From Zobellia uliginosa (GTDB lineage: Bacteria > Bacteroidota > Bacteroidia > Flavobacteriales > Flavobacteriaceae), in assembly GCF_018860745.1 (NCBI RefSeq), contig NZ_JAHKPY010000012.1:558001-622000 (forward strand): DNA of 64,000 nucleotides, read 5' to 3'. Shown piece by piece: positions 38,477 to 48,200 of this stretch. Under the pieces are notes generated by a model. The model was not told the DNA's origin. It was given only the letters and a program-made list of their open reading frames with translations, and searched no databases. The translations under genes and the position numbers were made by a program. Position 1 is the first letter of the stretch. Each line of letters begins with the position of its first letter.

Positions 38477-38510
38477 AAAAGAGTCTTATCGGTTTCGACA
38501 AGACTCTTTT
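38477..38510 (+). terminator. intrinsic terminator after GH2 gene
   Basis: AAAAGAGTCTT and AAGACTCTTTT pair around a short loop (a stem of at least 11 bp ending in T). It marks the end of the PUL as seen in this window. Confidence 0.75.
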
Positions 38511-38782
38511 ACGAGAACACTATATGAAAATGAAAAATTTTATTTCTGTTTGATTAACACTGTAAACTTACGGCAGCAATGTTCATTTTAAAAAAAAATG
38601 ATGTGAACTAGCCAATTTCTGTTGTGAAAACGCATTTTATCGATTTTTGGGCTAAAAAATTGAAGTGTAACACTTAAAGATAGATGATTAGCCGTTGTAA
38701 AAAAGTAGTGCTTTAAATATTGAAGGGAATAAGAATTTATGCTTGTTGAGCAATAAGCATTAATGGTACATACCTGTATGAC
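38511..38782. other. intergenic, no gene seen
   Basis: AT-rich spacer between the GH2 terminator and the convergent trehalase gene. An imperfect inverted repeat (ATGCTTGTT/AATAAGCAT) lies at about 38739-38760 but has no T-tract on either strand. Nothing else is supported. Confidence 0.5.
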
Positions 38783-40384
38783 CTATTTGTTCTTGTTGGT
38801 TCTCGCTTTTAATGCCAGATAAACCCCATTACTCCATCCAAATCCATCTTGCACCGGGTATTCACCACCACCTGCATTTAATGTCATATCCTCCACATTG
38901 TATTTTTCAACGAATTTTCCTGTATTGGCATATACTTTTTCATTGAGTTTCACCCAACGTTGAGCTATGATATTTGCGAGTTCTTCGTGACCATAATTCT
39001 CCAGGCCAATAATAGTCATCCATTGCAATGGTGCCCAACCGTTAGGAGCATCCCACTGCTCACCTGTATTTTTTAAAGTAGTAACAACACCACCGGGTTT
39101 CAAAAAGTGATTTTCTATGTATTCCGCAATATTATCTGCTTGTTGTTGAGATGCCATATTGAAAAACAAAGGAAAGGTCATTGCCAGAGAAGGCTCTCCT
39201 GTTTGCTTTTGCTTCAGCCAATTGAAATCTTCATAAATTCCATCGGAAGCATTCCAGCAAACTTCATTTAGAAATTTCTTTCGGCCAATCATACTATTTT
39301 CTAAGGTTTTCCTAAACATTTTATCTTCGGGGTAGCATCTAAGCAAAACCGCTTCCAAACCGTAAAGTAATGAATTGAGGTCAACAGGAATGATATCTGT
39401 AGTTATAATGGTTTCAATTGATCTACCATCTGCAAACCACCGGGAAGAATAATCCCAACCAGATTCCGCTCCGGAACGCAGATCACTATACATTTTTTCG
39501 CCACCGCTTACTTTTTGAACCTGGTTGTAGTCTTCACGATAAGACTCTTCACGAGGTGAAACACCACGATCAAAATACCGGTTCATTATTCCGTAGGAAG
39601 TAGCAACGCAATGAAAAACAGGGGTATTGACAGCATGCTTGCCATCCATCCAAAAATCATACTCTTTTCTTAGCGCTTCTCTGTACTTTGTATATACAGA
39701 ATCTCCCTGCTTTTCCGCTAATAACGCAACCATCTGAGAGAAGAAAGGTGGTTGTGATCTTGTAATATAATAAGTTCTATTTCCATTAGGAATATGACCT
39801 ACTGTTTCAATAAGATGCGCGAAATTTTCAAGCATATCATCAATTAGCTCAAACTCTCCACTTTCTGCTAGTCCCAACATCGTGAAATAACTATCCCAGT
39901 AGTAAATTTCTCTGAAACGCCCACCCGGTACAATATAAGGTTGAGGCAAAGGAATAAGTGTGCTGCCCTCATTTTTAGCGTCTAAAACCCTTTTTAATAC
40001 TGGCCATAAGGATATAACATGCTCTTCTGCAGATTTACTCGTATCTGTCTTAAAATCTGAGCTTATCATATCTGGCAACTCAAAATTATCAAGTACAAAG
40101 GTTTTCAAATCAAAATTTGTTTGATTTTTCTTTTGTTCATAGGCCAGTTTAATTTCGCTATATGGCCTTTTGGCCATACAATCAACAAAAGTTTTACTGT
40201 CGGGGAAAATATGTGCAAGTTGAACATCAGCAAATAGTGGGCCAAGTAAATCTCCAAGAGTTTCAAAATCTTCACTTTCCTCTACGGTTTCTTGAGCCGA
40301 ACTTACTGAGTTAACCGTCTTTTTATCCTGTTCAGTCTTACAAGAAAAAATTAGAAGGACAAATAACAAAAAATAATATCGCAT
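38783..40384 (-). CDS. treA: GH37 trehalase, lipoprotein
   Basis: Periplasmic alpha,alpha-trehalase of 533 residues. The lipobox ends LIFSC (Cys15). Trehalase signature 1, PGGRFREIYYWDSY, is at 153-166, and signature 2 (QWDAPNGWAPLQ) lies near the C-terminus, so the GH37 call is firm. The linker after the lipid anchor is Ser/Glu-rich. The gene starts 42 bp after the acyl-CoA dehydrogenase stop on the same strand and may be co-transcribed with it. Its job, hydrolysing trehalose to glucose, is not tied to the sulfated-galactan locus. Confidence 0.92.
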   Translation of the reverse strand: MRYYFLLFVLLIFSCKTEQDKKTVNSVSSAQETVEESEDFETLGDLLGPLFADVQLAHIFPDSKTFVDCMAKRPYSEIKLAYEQKKNQTNFDLKTFVLDNFELPDMISSDFKTDTSKSAEEHVISLWPVLKRVLDAKNEGSTLIPLPQPYIVPGGRFREIYYWDSYFTMLGLAESGEFELIDDMLENFAHLIETVGHIPNGNRTYYITRSQPPFFSQMVALLAEKQGDSVYTKYREALRKEYDFWMDGKHAVNTPVFHCVATSYGIMNRYFDRGVSPREESYREDYNQVQKVSGGEKMYSDLRSGAESGWDYSSRWFADGRSIETIITTDIIPVDLNSLLYGLEAVLLRCYPEDKMFRKTLENSMIGRKKFLNEVCWNASDGIYEDFNWLKQKQTGEPSLAMTFPLFFNMASQQQADNIAEYIENHFLKPGGVVTTLKNTGEQWDAPNGWAPLQWMTIIGLENYGHEELANIIAQRWVKLNEKVYANTGKFVEKYNVEDMTLNAGGGEYPVQDGFGWSNGVYLALKARTNKNK

Positions 40385-40426
40385 AACAACGTGTAATATT
40401 GATTACGATTTAAAAGTAAGGCTTTA

Positions 40427-41605
40427 CTATTTAAATGCGGAATGCCCGGTAATATCCATTCCGGTAATCAACAAGTGGATATCATGGGTACCCTCATAAG
40501 TTATTACACTCTCAAGATTCATCATATGGCGCATTATACTATATTCACCGGTAATACCCATACCACCTAAAACCTGTCTGGCCTCTCTGGCTATTTTAAT
40601 GGCCATATCCACATTATTTCGTTTTGCCATAGAAATCTGAGCCGTTGTTGCCCTACCCTCGTTTTTCAATTGTCCTAGACGAAAAGCCAATAGTTGAGCC
40701 TTCGTGATTTCCGTAATCATCTCAGCAAGTTTCTTCTGCTGTAATTGGGTCGCTGCAATGGGTTTGCCAAATTGCACGCGCTCTTTTGCATATCTTAGCG
40801 CGGTATCATAACAATCCATAGCTGCGCCAATAGCACCCCATGCAATTCCATAACGAGCAGAATCCAGACAACCAAGCGGCGCACCTAGCCCAGACTTGTT
40901 TGGTAGTAGATTCTCTTTGGGCACTTTTACATTATCGAATATCAATTCACCCGTAGCGGATGCACGTAAAGACCACTTATTATGAGTTTCTGGCGTAGTA
41001 AATCCTTCCATTCCCCTTTCCACAATAAGACCATGAATACGACCTTCTTCATTTTTTGCCCACACCACAGCAATATCAGCAAATGGCGAATTAGAAATCC
41101 ACAGTTTAGCGCCGTTTAAAAGATAATGATTTCCCATATCCTTAAACTTAGTCTCCATTCCACTAGGGTTTGAACCATGGTTAGGTTCCGTAAGTCCGAA
41201 ACAGCCCATCATTTCACCTGAAGCCAATTTGGGTAAATATTTCTTTCTTTGTTCTTCGCTACCGTAGGTATAGATAGGATACATCACCAAAGATGATTGA
41301 ACGGAAGCCGTTGAACGCACACCACTGTCACCACGTTCAATTTCTTGCATTATAAGACCGTAGCTTATTTGATCTAACCCTGCACCACCGTATTCTTCAG
41401 GAATATAAGGACCAAAGGCTCCAATTTCTGCTAACCCTTCTAAAATTTGCTTTGGAAATTCAGCTTTTTGGGCGTACTCCTCAATTATGGGAGAGACATC
41501 CCTTTTGACCCATTGGCGTGCAGCATCGCGTACCAGTTTATGCTCTTCGGAAAGAAGATCATCAAGATTGTAATAGTCTGGTGCTTCGAACAAATCAGGT
41601 TTCAT
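40427..41605 (-). CDS. gcdH: acyl-CoA dehydrogenase, glutaryl-CoA dehydrogenase type
   Basis: FAD-dependent dehydrogenase of 392 residues from ATG 41605. A longer frame with an alternative TTG start at 41623 exists, but that codon lies inside the TATATTTG promoter box, so the downstream ATG is preferred. The EEYGGAG, CFGLTEPNHGSNPSGMET and ARYGIAWGA motifs are present. The C-terminal VITYEGTHDIHLLITGMDITG carries the catalytic Glu and is characteristic of glutaryl-CoA dehydrogenases, which form crotonyl-CoA from glutaryl-CoA in Lys/Trp degradation. The activity assignment is by family resemblance. Confidence 0.9.
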   Translation of the reverse strand: MKPDLFEAPDYYNLDDLLSEEHKLVRDAARQWVKRDVSPIIEEYAQKAEFPKQILEGLAEIGAFGPYIPEEYGGAGLDQISYGLIMQEIERGDSGVRSTASVQSSLVMYPIYTYGSEEQRKKYLPKLASGEMMGCFGLTEPNHGSNPSGMETKFKDMGNHYLLNGAKLWISNSPFADIAVVWAKNEEGRIHGLIVERGMEGFTTPETHNKWSLRASATGELIFDNVKVPKENLLPNKSGLGAPLGCLDSARYGIAWGAIGAAMDCYDTALRYAKERVQFGKPIAATQLQQKKLAEMITEITKAQLLAFRLGQLKNEGRATTAQISMAKRNNVDMAIKIAREARQVLGGMGITGEYSIMRHMMNLESVITYEGTHDIHLLITGMDITGHSAFK

Positions 41606-41620
41606 AAAGTCAATTTTAAT

Positions 41621-41628
41621 CAAATATA
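41621..41628 (-). promoter_or_regulatory. -7 element for gcdH
   Basis: On the minus strand this reads TATATTTG, a perfect TAnnTTTG box, 15 bp before ATG 41605. No clear TTG lies at the expected -33 distance. It argues against the longer open frame being translated. Confidence 0.5.
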
Positions 41629-41660
41629 CAGATGAAACGTAACATTATGCGAACTAATTG

Positions 41661-42371
41661 TTACATTTTTAAATAAAAATCCTTCGTCAATGCAACATAG
41701 GCATCCGTGTATTCGTGTCTCGTTATTTCAATGGTAAGTACATTAGTTTTAATCTCAACTTCTACAAAACCAAACTCCAATAAACTACGCTTAACTTCTG
41801 AATTTAAATTGCCCTTTACACGGGTAATCCGCTTGGGATATAACTTAAAAAAAGCTGCATATTCTATAAACCTTACTTCTTCTTTAAAAGGAATAATGGT
41901 TGCAAAAGAACCTTTTGGAGCCATTAGCTTTGAAACACCTTCCAGCAACTCATTAAAGGGCAGTGATTGATTTTGCCTGGCTTTATCCCGTGATAAATCT
42001 CCACTAGAAACTTCTTCAGAATAAAAAGGGGGGTTAGAAACTATTAAATCATAAGGGTCTTCCCATTCTTCAACAAACTCATCAAGACCGGCATGATAGC
42101 AAAAAAGCCGGTCTCCCCAATCCGAAGCTTCAAAATTGGAAACACATTGTTCATAAGCATCATCATCAATTTCCAAGGCATCTATAGTATCTGCCATACT
42201 ACGTTGTGCCATCATCAAGGCAATTAAACCAGTTCCAGCCCCAATATCCAAAATAGATTCAGGATTGTCATCTACAGATGCCCAAGCACCCAACAACACC
42301 CCATCTGTACCAACTTTCATGGCACAACGGTCTTGATTTATCTGGAATTGTTTGAATTGGAATGGTTTCAT
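41661..42371 (-). CDS. trmN6: tRNA1(Val) (adenine(37)-N6)-methyltransferase
   Basis: SAM-dependent methyltransferase of 236 residues, the YfiC/TrmN6 type. It has the family opening (FQFKQFQINQDRCAMKVGTDG, a SAM-site region), motif I ILDIGAGTGLIAL, and NPPFYSEEV as the catalytic NPPF motif of amino-methyltransferases. ATG 42371 is used; the upstream TTG is an artefact of frame extension. It methylates A37 of tRNA-Val in the cytoplasm. It is a common Bacteroidota core gene with no link to the PUL. Confidence 0.9.
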   Translation of the reverse strand: MKPFQFKQFQINQDRCAMKVGTDGVLLGAWASVDDNPESILDIGAGTGLIALMMAQRSMADTIDALEIDDDAYEQCVSNFEASDWGDRLFCYHAGLDEFVEEWEDPYDLIVSNPPFYSEEVSSGDLSRDKARQNQSLPFNELLEGVSKLMAPKGSFATIIPFKEEVRFIEYAAFFKLYPKRITRVKGNLNSEVKRSLLEFGFVEVEIKTNVLTIEITRHEYTDAYVALTKDFYLKM

Positions 42372-42726
42372 CAAACTTAACTTATTTTTATTTTTTTTGA
42401 ATTTGCGTTTCTATATTGAATTCAGAAAATAGCTTTTGATTAAAAATCGGAATATGCTGAATAAATAGAAAATACACTGTGTAAAGTTAAGATATGGAAA
42501 GCATTTAATGGACTGCACTCTTCAACATTATTTTCTTCTTATCCTAAATAAAAACAAGGTTACCTTCGCAGTAATCTCAACACCTAAATCTAAGAAATTA
42601 CACACTATGCAATATTTTGTATTTATTTGTACAAAACTTGTCCTGAATATTTAGAATAGTTAATTTTCTAGAGATTTGGGTAACTCCTTAAAATACACTT
42701 ACAACTTAAACCAAAGACTCATTCAA
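42372..42726. other. divergent intergenic region
   Basis: This gap of about 355 bp lies between trmN6 (minus) and the isomerase-like gene (plus). It is AT-rich and must hold the isomerase promoter, but no TAnnTTTG box with a spaced TTG is convincing. No RNA gene, repeat or small frame is supported. Confidence 0.4.
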
Positions 42727-43770
42727 ATGCAAAATAACTCAAAATCCGGAAGGCGTAAATTCTTAAGGAATACCCTTACCCTAGCAGCAGGCTCAACCCT
42801 AATAACTCCATCTCTTTTTGGTGCTCCTTCCATCCTAAAACATTATAACAAACCTAACTCCAAATTTAACGGCGTACAAATAGGTGTTATTACCTATTCG
42901 TTTAGAAGTATGGAAGATCAAAGTGCTGAAGCCACTCTTCAATACATTCTAGATTGCGGGGTAAATGCCATTGAGCTAATTGGAGACCCAGCTGAAACTT
43001 TTGCAGGAAGACCTGAAAACAAATTGGATAGAACCGTATTTTTTGGATTGATGAAAAAGAAACGTAGTGGAAGCATTACCGATGACGAAGCCAAAGAACT
43101 TGCAGAAATACAAACCGAACAATCAGCATATAAAAAACAAGTTACAAAGTGGCGGAAGACGGCAGACATGAAAAAGTTTGAGAAATTCCGCAAAATGTAT
43201 AATGATGCGGGTGTTGACATTTATGCCTTCAAACCAAGAGATACCTTCGGTAAAAAGAATTCAGATGCGGATATAGAATGGGGAATGAAAACAGCAAAAG
43301 TACTTGGTGCTAGCCATGTTACCGTAGAACATCCTAGTAATGATGCTACCACGCTTAGGTTAGGGAAATTTGCCAAAAAACATGGAATTTATGTGGCTTA
43401 CCACGGTCACGAACAACAAACTCCCACCCTATGGGATACGGCTTTAGAGCAATCTAATTATAACGCTTTAAACTTAGACTTAGGTCATTTTGTAGCTGCG
43501 GGCAATTCTGCTCCTTTAGACATTATTAAAAACAAGCATGAGCACATCAAAAGCATGCATCTAAAAGACAGACAAACGCCTGCAAATGGCAAAGGCAATT
43601 TGGTTTGGGGAAATGGAGACACTCCACTTGCCGGAGCTTTACAACTTATGAGAGATAACAAATATAACTTTCCCGGAACTGTTGAACTAGAATATGATGT
43701 TCCTGCTGGATCTAATGCAATAGCAGAAGTTCAAAAATGTATTTCTTTCTGTGAGAAAGCCTTAAAATAG
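42727..43770 (+). CDS. Tat-exported sugar isomerase/epimerase-like TIM barrel protein
   Basis: Protein of 347 residues from ATG 42727; the frame is open to a TTG at 42676, but the ATG gives a standard N-terminus. The opening NNSKSGRRKFLRNTLTLAAG is a twin-arginine signal (RRKFL) that ends near a hydrophobic stretch. The body is an AP-endonuclease-2/xylose-isomerase-like TIM barrel (IGVITYSFRSM, CGVNAIELIGD, YHGHEQQ, LDLGHF, SMHLKDRQ), with His and Glu metal-ligand positions typical of sugar epimerases. Related exported proteins take part in 3-keto-sugar metabolism. The substrate is unknown, and it stands alone among core genes. Confidence 0.85.
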   Translation: MQNNSKSGRRKFLRNTLTLAAGSTLITPSLFGAPSILKHYNKPNSKFNGVQIGVITYSFRSMEDQSAEATLQYILDCGVNAIELIGDPAETFAGRPENKLDRTVFFGLMKKKRSGSITDDEAKELAEIQTEQSAYKKQVTKWRKTADMKKFEKFRKMYNDAGVDIYAFKPRDTFGKKNSDADIEWGMKTAKVLGASHVTVEHPSNDATTLRLGKFAKKHGIYVAYHGHEQQTPTLWDTALEQSNYNALNLDLGHFVAAGNSAPLDIIKNKHEHIKSMHLKDRQTPANGKGNLVWGNGDTPLAGALQLMRDNKYNFPGTVELEYDVPAGSNAIAEVQKCISFCEKALK

Positions 43771-43815
43771 TCTGAATTAAATATACTGGGGTAGACTTGA
43801 CCAGTAAAGTTTGGT

Positions 43816-44346
43816 TTACCCTAAATACAGGTCCACAAGACCCTCTGGAGTTCTTACGTGAATCGCTTTGTTTTCGCGATCAACTTTTTTCAGGATTTCA
43901 TCAATGATAGGCACTAAAATCTCTTTTCCATCTTTTTCTATTTCAAAAATTGCTTGAGACGTAGTATCATTTACTCCAGTAATTTTTCCAATATTACCGT
44001 GAACATCATCCAACACATCAAAACCAATGACTTCATGAAAATAGAACTTATCACCTTCCAATTTAGGCAAGGCCGATAAAGGTAAATAAAGCTGATGGCC
44101 CATAATACGATTAGCAGCGGCTTCATCCTTCACCTCTTCAAAATCGATTCTTAATAGCGCGGATTTATGCAGACGACATCTATCAATAAAAAATGGAACC
44201 AGTATATCGCCTTTCATCAAGACAAACACTGATTCCATATTTTCGTAAATTTCGGGTTCATCGGCATCTAGTTTAACTAGCACCTCACCCTTAAAGCTAT
44301 ATTTAGAAACGATTTTACCGAGGTAGAAACAATCTTCCTTACGCAT
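43816..44346 (-). CDS. rimM: ribosome maturation factor RimM
   Basis: 16S rRNA processing protein of 176 residues. The YLGKIVSKYSFKGEVLVKLDAD opening and the C-terminal PRC-barrel (FYFHEVIGFDVLD, GKITGVNDTTSQAIFEIEKDGKEILVPIIDEI) are typical. It binds S19 and helps assemble the 30S head. It lies 15 bp after rpsP on the same strand, the usual rpsP-rimM pairing, and is read from the promoter upstream of rpsP. Confidence 0.95.
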   Translation of the reverse strand: MRKEDCFYLGKIVSKYSFKGEVLVKLDADEPEIYENMESVFVLMKGDILVPFFIDRCRLHKSALLRIDFEEVKDEAAANRIMGHQLYLPLSALPKLEGDKFYFHEVIGFDVLDDVHGNIGKITGVNDTTSQAIFEIEKDGKEILVPIIDEILKKVDRENKAIHVRTPEGLVDLYLG

Positions 44347-44361
44347 TCGTTCCTAATTTAT

Positions 44362-44913
44362 TTATTCTTCTTCTTTAGATGCTTCCGCCTCTACAGATGG
44401 AGCTTCTTCAACCGCTTCAACCTCAGCAGTTGCATCCTCACCTTCAGGAGCTTCTGGCAATGCAGCAGCGGCAGCTTCAGCAGCACGCTTCTCATTTACT
44501 TCTTTCTCTGCTTTTAAAGCAGCAGCTTTAGCATCAGCTTTCTCTTTATCTAAACCACCAACCTTAGCTGCAATCTTACCTTCTTTTTCTTCCAACCAAG
44601 CCGTAAATTTTTCTTCTGCTTGCTCTTCGGTTAAGGCACCTTTACGTACACCACCTAATAAGTGATGCTTTAAAAGAACACCTCTGTAAGAAAGAATTGC
44701 TTTAGCGGTATCTGTTGGCTGTGCACCATTCTGTAACCACTGCACTGAACTATCAACATTTAATTCAATAGTAGCAGGATTGGTATTAGGATTGTAGATT
44801 CCTAATTTTTCCAAGAATTTCCCATCTCTCTTTGAACGTACATCTGCTGCAACGATCCAATAAAATGGTTTTCCTTTTTTACCGTGTCTCTGTAATCTAA
44901 TTTTAACTGGCAT
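44362..44913 (-). CDS. rpsP: 30S ribosomal protein S16, long C-terminal tail
   Basis: S16 core in residues 1-80 (MPVKIRLQRHGKKGKPFYWIVAAD, KFLEKLGIYNPNTNP). At 183 residues it is about twice the E. coli length; the extra C-terminus is an Ala/Glu/Lys-rich low-complexity tail of the type seen in Bacteroidota S16. It is the first gene of the rpsP-rimM operon. The tail is probably disordered. Confidence 0.96.
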   Translation of the reverse strand: MPVKIRLQRHGKKGKPFYWIVAADVRSKRDGKFLEKLGIYNPNTNPATIELNVDSSVQWLQNGAQPTDTAKAILSYRGVLLKHHLLGGVRKGALTEEQAEEKFTAWLEEKEGKIAAKVGGLDKEKADAKAAALKAEKEVNEKRAAEAAAAALPEAPEGEDATAEVEAVEEAPSVEAEASKEEE

Positions 44914-45219
44914 ATCACATTAATTTGTAGGGTGCCCGACCCTTGTTATTAATTCATTTTAAATCTTCCCTATTAAGGGGCTGCAAATATAGAATTTCTT
45001 TTTGAGGTAATACCACTTGTTTTAAAGAAAAAACAACCTCAATATTGCTTTTTTCAAAGACACATTCAATCCTACCTAACTAACACACTATTAATTTCTT
45101 GTTCAAGGCCTACGCTACACCTTTCAATCCGTTAATAACTCTTAACAACTCATTAAGCTATTAAGCGTTCTTTTTACGTAATTTTATAGTCACTTTTTTA
45201 AGCTCAAACACGCACTTTT
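44914..45219. other. divergent intergenic region rpsP / dnaE
   Basis: A 306-bp gap holding the rpsP promoter on the minus strand (listed separately). For dnaE on the plus strand I cannot point to a convincing -7 box. Nothing else is evident. Confidence 0.45.
44984..44991 (-). promoter_or_regulatory. -7 element of the rpsP-rimM operon
   Basis: The minus strand reads TATATTTG followed by GC, a perfect TAnnTTTG box of the Bacteroidota housekeeping sigma factor, about 70 bp upstream of the S16 start. The -33 TTG is not exact. Confidence 0.55.
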
Positions 45220-48200
45220 ATGTACCTCATTTTCGATACGGAAACCACTGGACTTCCCAAGCGTTGGGATGCCCCTATTACCGACACAGACAACTGGCCT
45301 CGTTGTATACAGATAGCTTGGCAGTTGCATGACGATATGGGTAAATGCATTGAGCATGAAGATTATCTAGTTCGCCCAGAGGGGTTTAACATTCCTTATG
45401 ATGCCGAGCAGATTCATGGTATTTCTACTGAGCTTGCAGAACAAAAAGGTATTTCCCTTGCAGAGGTTTTGGAGAAATTCAACATTGCCATGTCTAAAAC
45501 AAAATTCATTGTTGGGCAGAATGTAGGGTTCGATTTAAATATTATGGGCGCGGAATTCCACCGTTTGGGTGTTGAAAATCCGTTACAAGAACTTCCTGTT
45601 TTAGATACCTGTACAGAGCATACGGCACAATTATGCCAGATCCCTGGCGGTAGAGGTGGTAAATTCAAGTTACCTACATTAACAGAATTGCACCAATATT
45701 TATTCGGAGAGCCTTTTGGCGAAGCGCATAATGCAACGGCCGATGTTGAGGCAACTACACGTTGTTTTCTAGAACTTATCCGTAAGCAACAGTATACAAA
45801 AGAACAGTTAGATGTTCAACCCGATTATTTCAAGAATTTCTCTGAGGCTAATCCGCAGGAAATTGAACTTATCGGTCTTAAACACATCAACCTTAAAAAA
45901 GCATCGAAAAAAATTGCCGATGCACTTTGGGCAAAAGATACGGGCGGCGTTTCTCAAGAAGAGATAGAAGAAAACCTAGCTACCTTAGAGAACGCAAGTT
46001 TCTCACATTTACATAATCACACACAATTCTCCATATTACAATCTACCATAAGCGTTCCTGATTTGGTAAAAGCTGCTGCAAAAGCCAAAATGCCTGCGGT
46101 GGCCATGACGGATCATGCGAATATGATGGGTGCATTTCATTTCGTAAACGGAGTGTTAAATCATAACAAAGGTGTTGTTTCTAGAAATGAAGCAAATCAG
46201 AAAAGATTTGAAGCCACACAAAATGGCACTTTAGAAGAAGGTCAAGAGCCCTTAACCGAACTACCGGAACCTGAACAAGAAATAACTCCTATAATAGGCT
46301 GCGAGTTTCAGGTCTGTGAAGATCATACCAACAAATCACAAAAAGACAACGGCTACCAAATAGTAATGCTCGCCAAGAGCAAGAAGGGTTATTTGAACTT
46401 AGCCAAGATGTCATCTATTGCCTTCGTTTCGGGTAAATACTATGTACCTCGTATCGATAAAAAAGTAATTGAGCAGTACAAGGAAGATGTCATGGTGCTG
46501 ACAGGAAACCTATATGGCGAGGTTCCTAGTAAAGTATTGAACGTTGGTGAAAAACAAGCCGAGGAAGCATTAATTTGGTGGAAAGAGACTTTTGGCGATG
46601 ATTTTTATATAGAAATCATGCGCCACGGTCAAGAAGATGAAGATCGTGTTAATCAAGTCTTGATTCAGTTTGCCAAAAAACACAATGTAAAGCTGGTAGC
46701 CACAAATAACACCTACTACGTAGAAAAGGAAAATGCACACGCGCATGACATTCTTTTATGTGTAAAAGATGGTGAAAAACAAGCCACACCAATTGGTCGT
46801 GGTCGCGGCTATCGTTACGGATTACCAAACCAAGAATACTACTTTAAGTCATCTGATGAGATGAAAGAGCTTTTTAAGGATATACCTGAAGCTATCATCA
46901 ATATTCAAGAAATCGTTGACAAGGTAGAGACCTTTACTTTGGCACGTGACGTACTGTTGCCTGCTTTCGATATTCCTGAAGAATTTCAGTTCGAGGAAGA
47001 CAAGCTGGATGGTGGCAAACGTGGTGAAAATAAATTTCTACGCCACATTACCTATGAAGGCGCAAAGAAAAGATATGGTGAAATTACACCCGCCATTGAC
47101 GAGCGATTAGATTTTGAGCTTAAAGTAATTGAAAAAACGGGCTATCCTGGTTACTTCTTGATTGTGGAAGATTTTATTAGGGCAGCAAGAACTATGGATG
47201 TATCCGTAGGTCCTGGTCGTGGATCTGCCGCAGGATCTGCCGTTGCTTATTGTTTATGGATTACGAATCTAGACCCTATTAAGTACGACCTACTTTTTGA
47301 GCGTTTCCTAAATCCGGATCGTGTAAGTATGCCCGATATTGATATTGATTTTGATGATGAAGGGCGTGGTCGTGTAATGGACTATGTAATTGATAAATAC
47401 GGGGCTAACCAAGTGGCACAGATTATCACTTATGGTACCATGGCTGCTAAATCTGCTATTAGAGATACGGCACGTGCCCTGGATTTGCCTCTGCAAGATT
47501 CAGACCGCATGGCAAAGTTGATACCCGATATGTCTAAACTAAAAAAGATTATTGGGGTCGATGAAAAAGTCTTGAGATCAAAATTTAGATCAGAAGATTT
47601 AGAAAAGATAAATGAGCTTTTAGCGATTTCCGAGGGTGATGGTCCTGAATCGGAAACTTTAAACCAGGCGTACATTTTAGAAGGTTCGGTTCGTAACACC
47701 GGTATTCATGCCTGTGGGGTTATTATTACCCCAGATGACATTACCAAGTTCGTACCCGTGGCACTTGCCAAAGATTCCGAAATGTACTGTACTCAGTTTG
47801 ACAACTCCGTTGTGGAGGATGCCGGATTGTTAAAGATGGATTTTTTGGGATTGAAAACGCTGACCTTGATTAAGGACACCGTTAAAATCGTAAAAGCAAA
47901 ACACGGTGTTGAGCTAGACCCAGAGAATTTTCCGTTAGATGATGTAAAAACATACGAGCTCTTCCAAAGAGGAGAAACAGTTGGTGTATTCCAATATGAA
48001 TCTCCCGGAATGCAGAAACACATGAGATCGCTAAAACCTACCGTTTTTGCGGATCTTATTGCCATGAACGCCTTGTACCGTCCTGGTCCAATGGAATACA
48101 TACCAAGTTTCATTGCCCGTAAACACGGTACCGAAGAAATTGTATATGACCTTGATGCCTGTGAAGAATACTTAGCGGAGACCTACGGTATTACGGTTTA

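Noticed and set aside
38739-38760. Inverted repeat ATGCTTGTT/AATAAGCAT as terminator of the trehalase gene
   Set aside because: There is no T-tract on either strand and the stem is AT-rich.
42372-42379. TAAGTTTG on the minus strand directly before trmN6 as a -7 promoter box
   Set aside because: It abuts the ATG so closely that transcription would start inside the coding sequence, and no TTG is correctly spaced. Probably chance.
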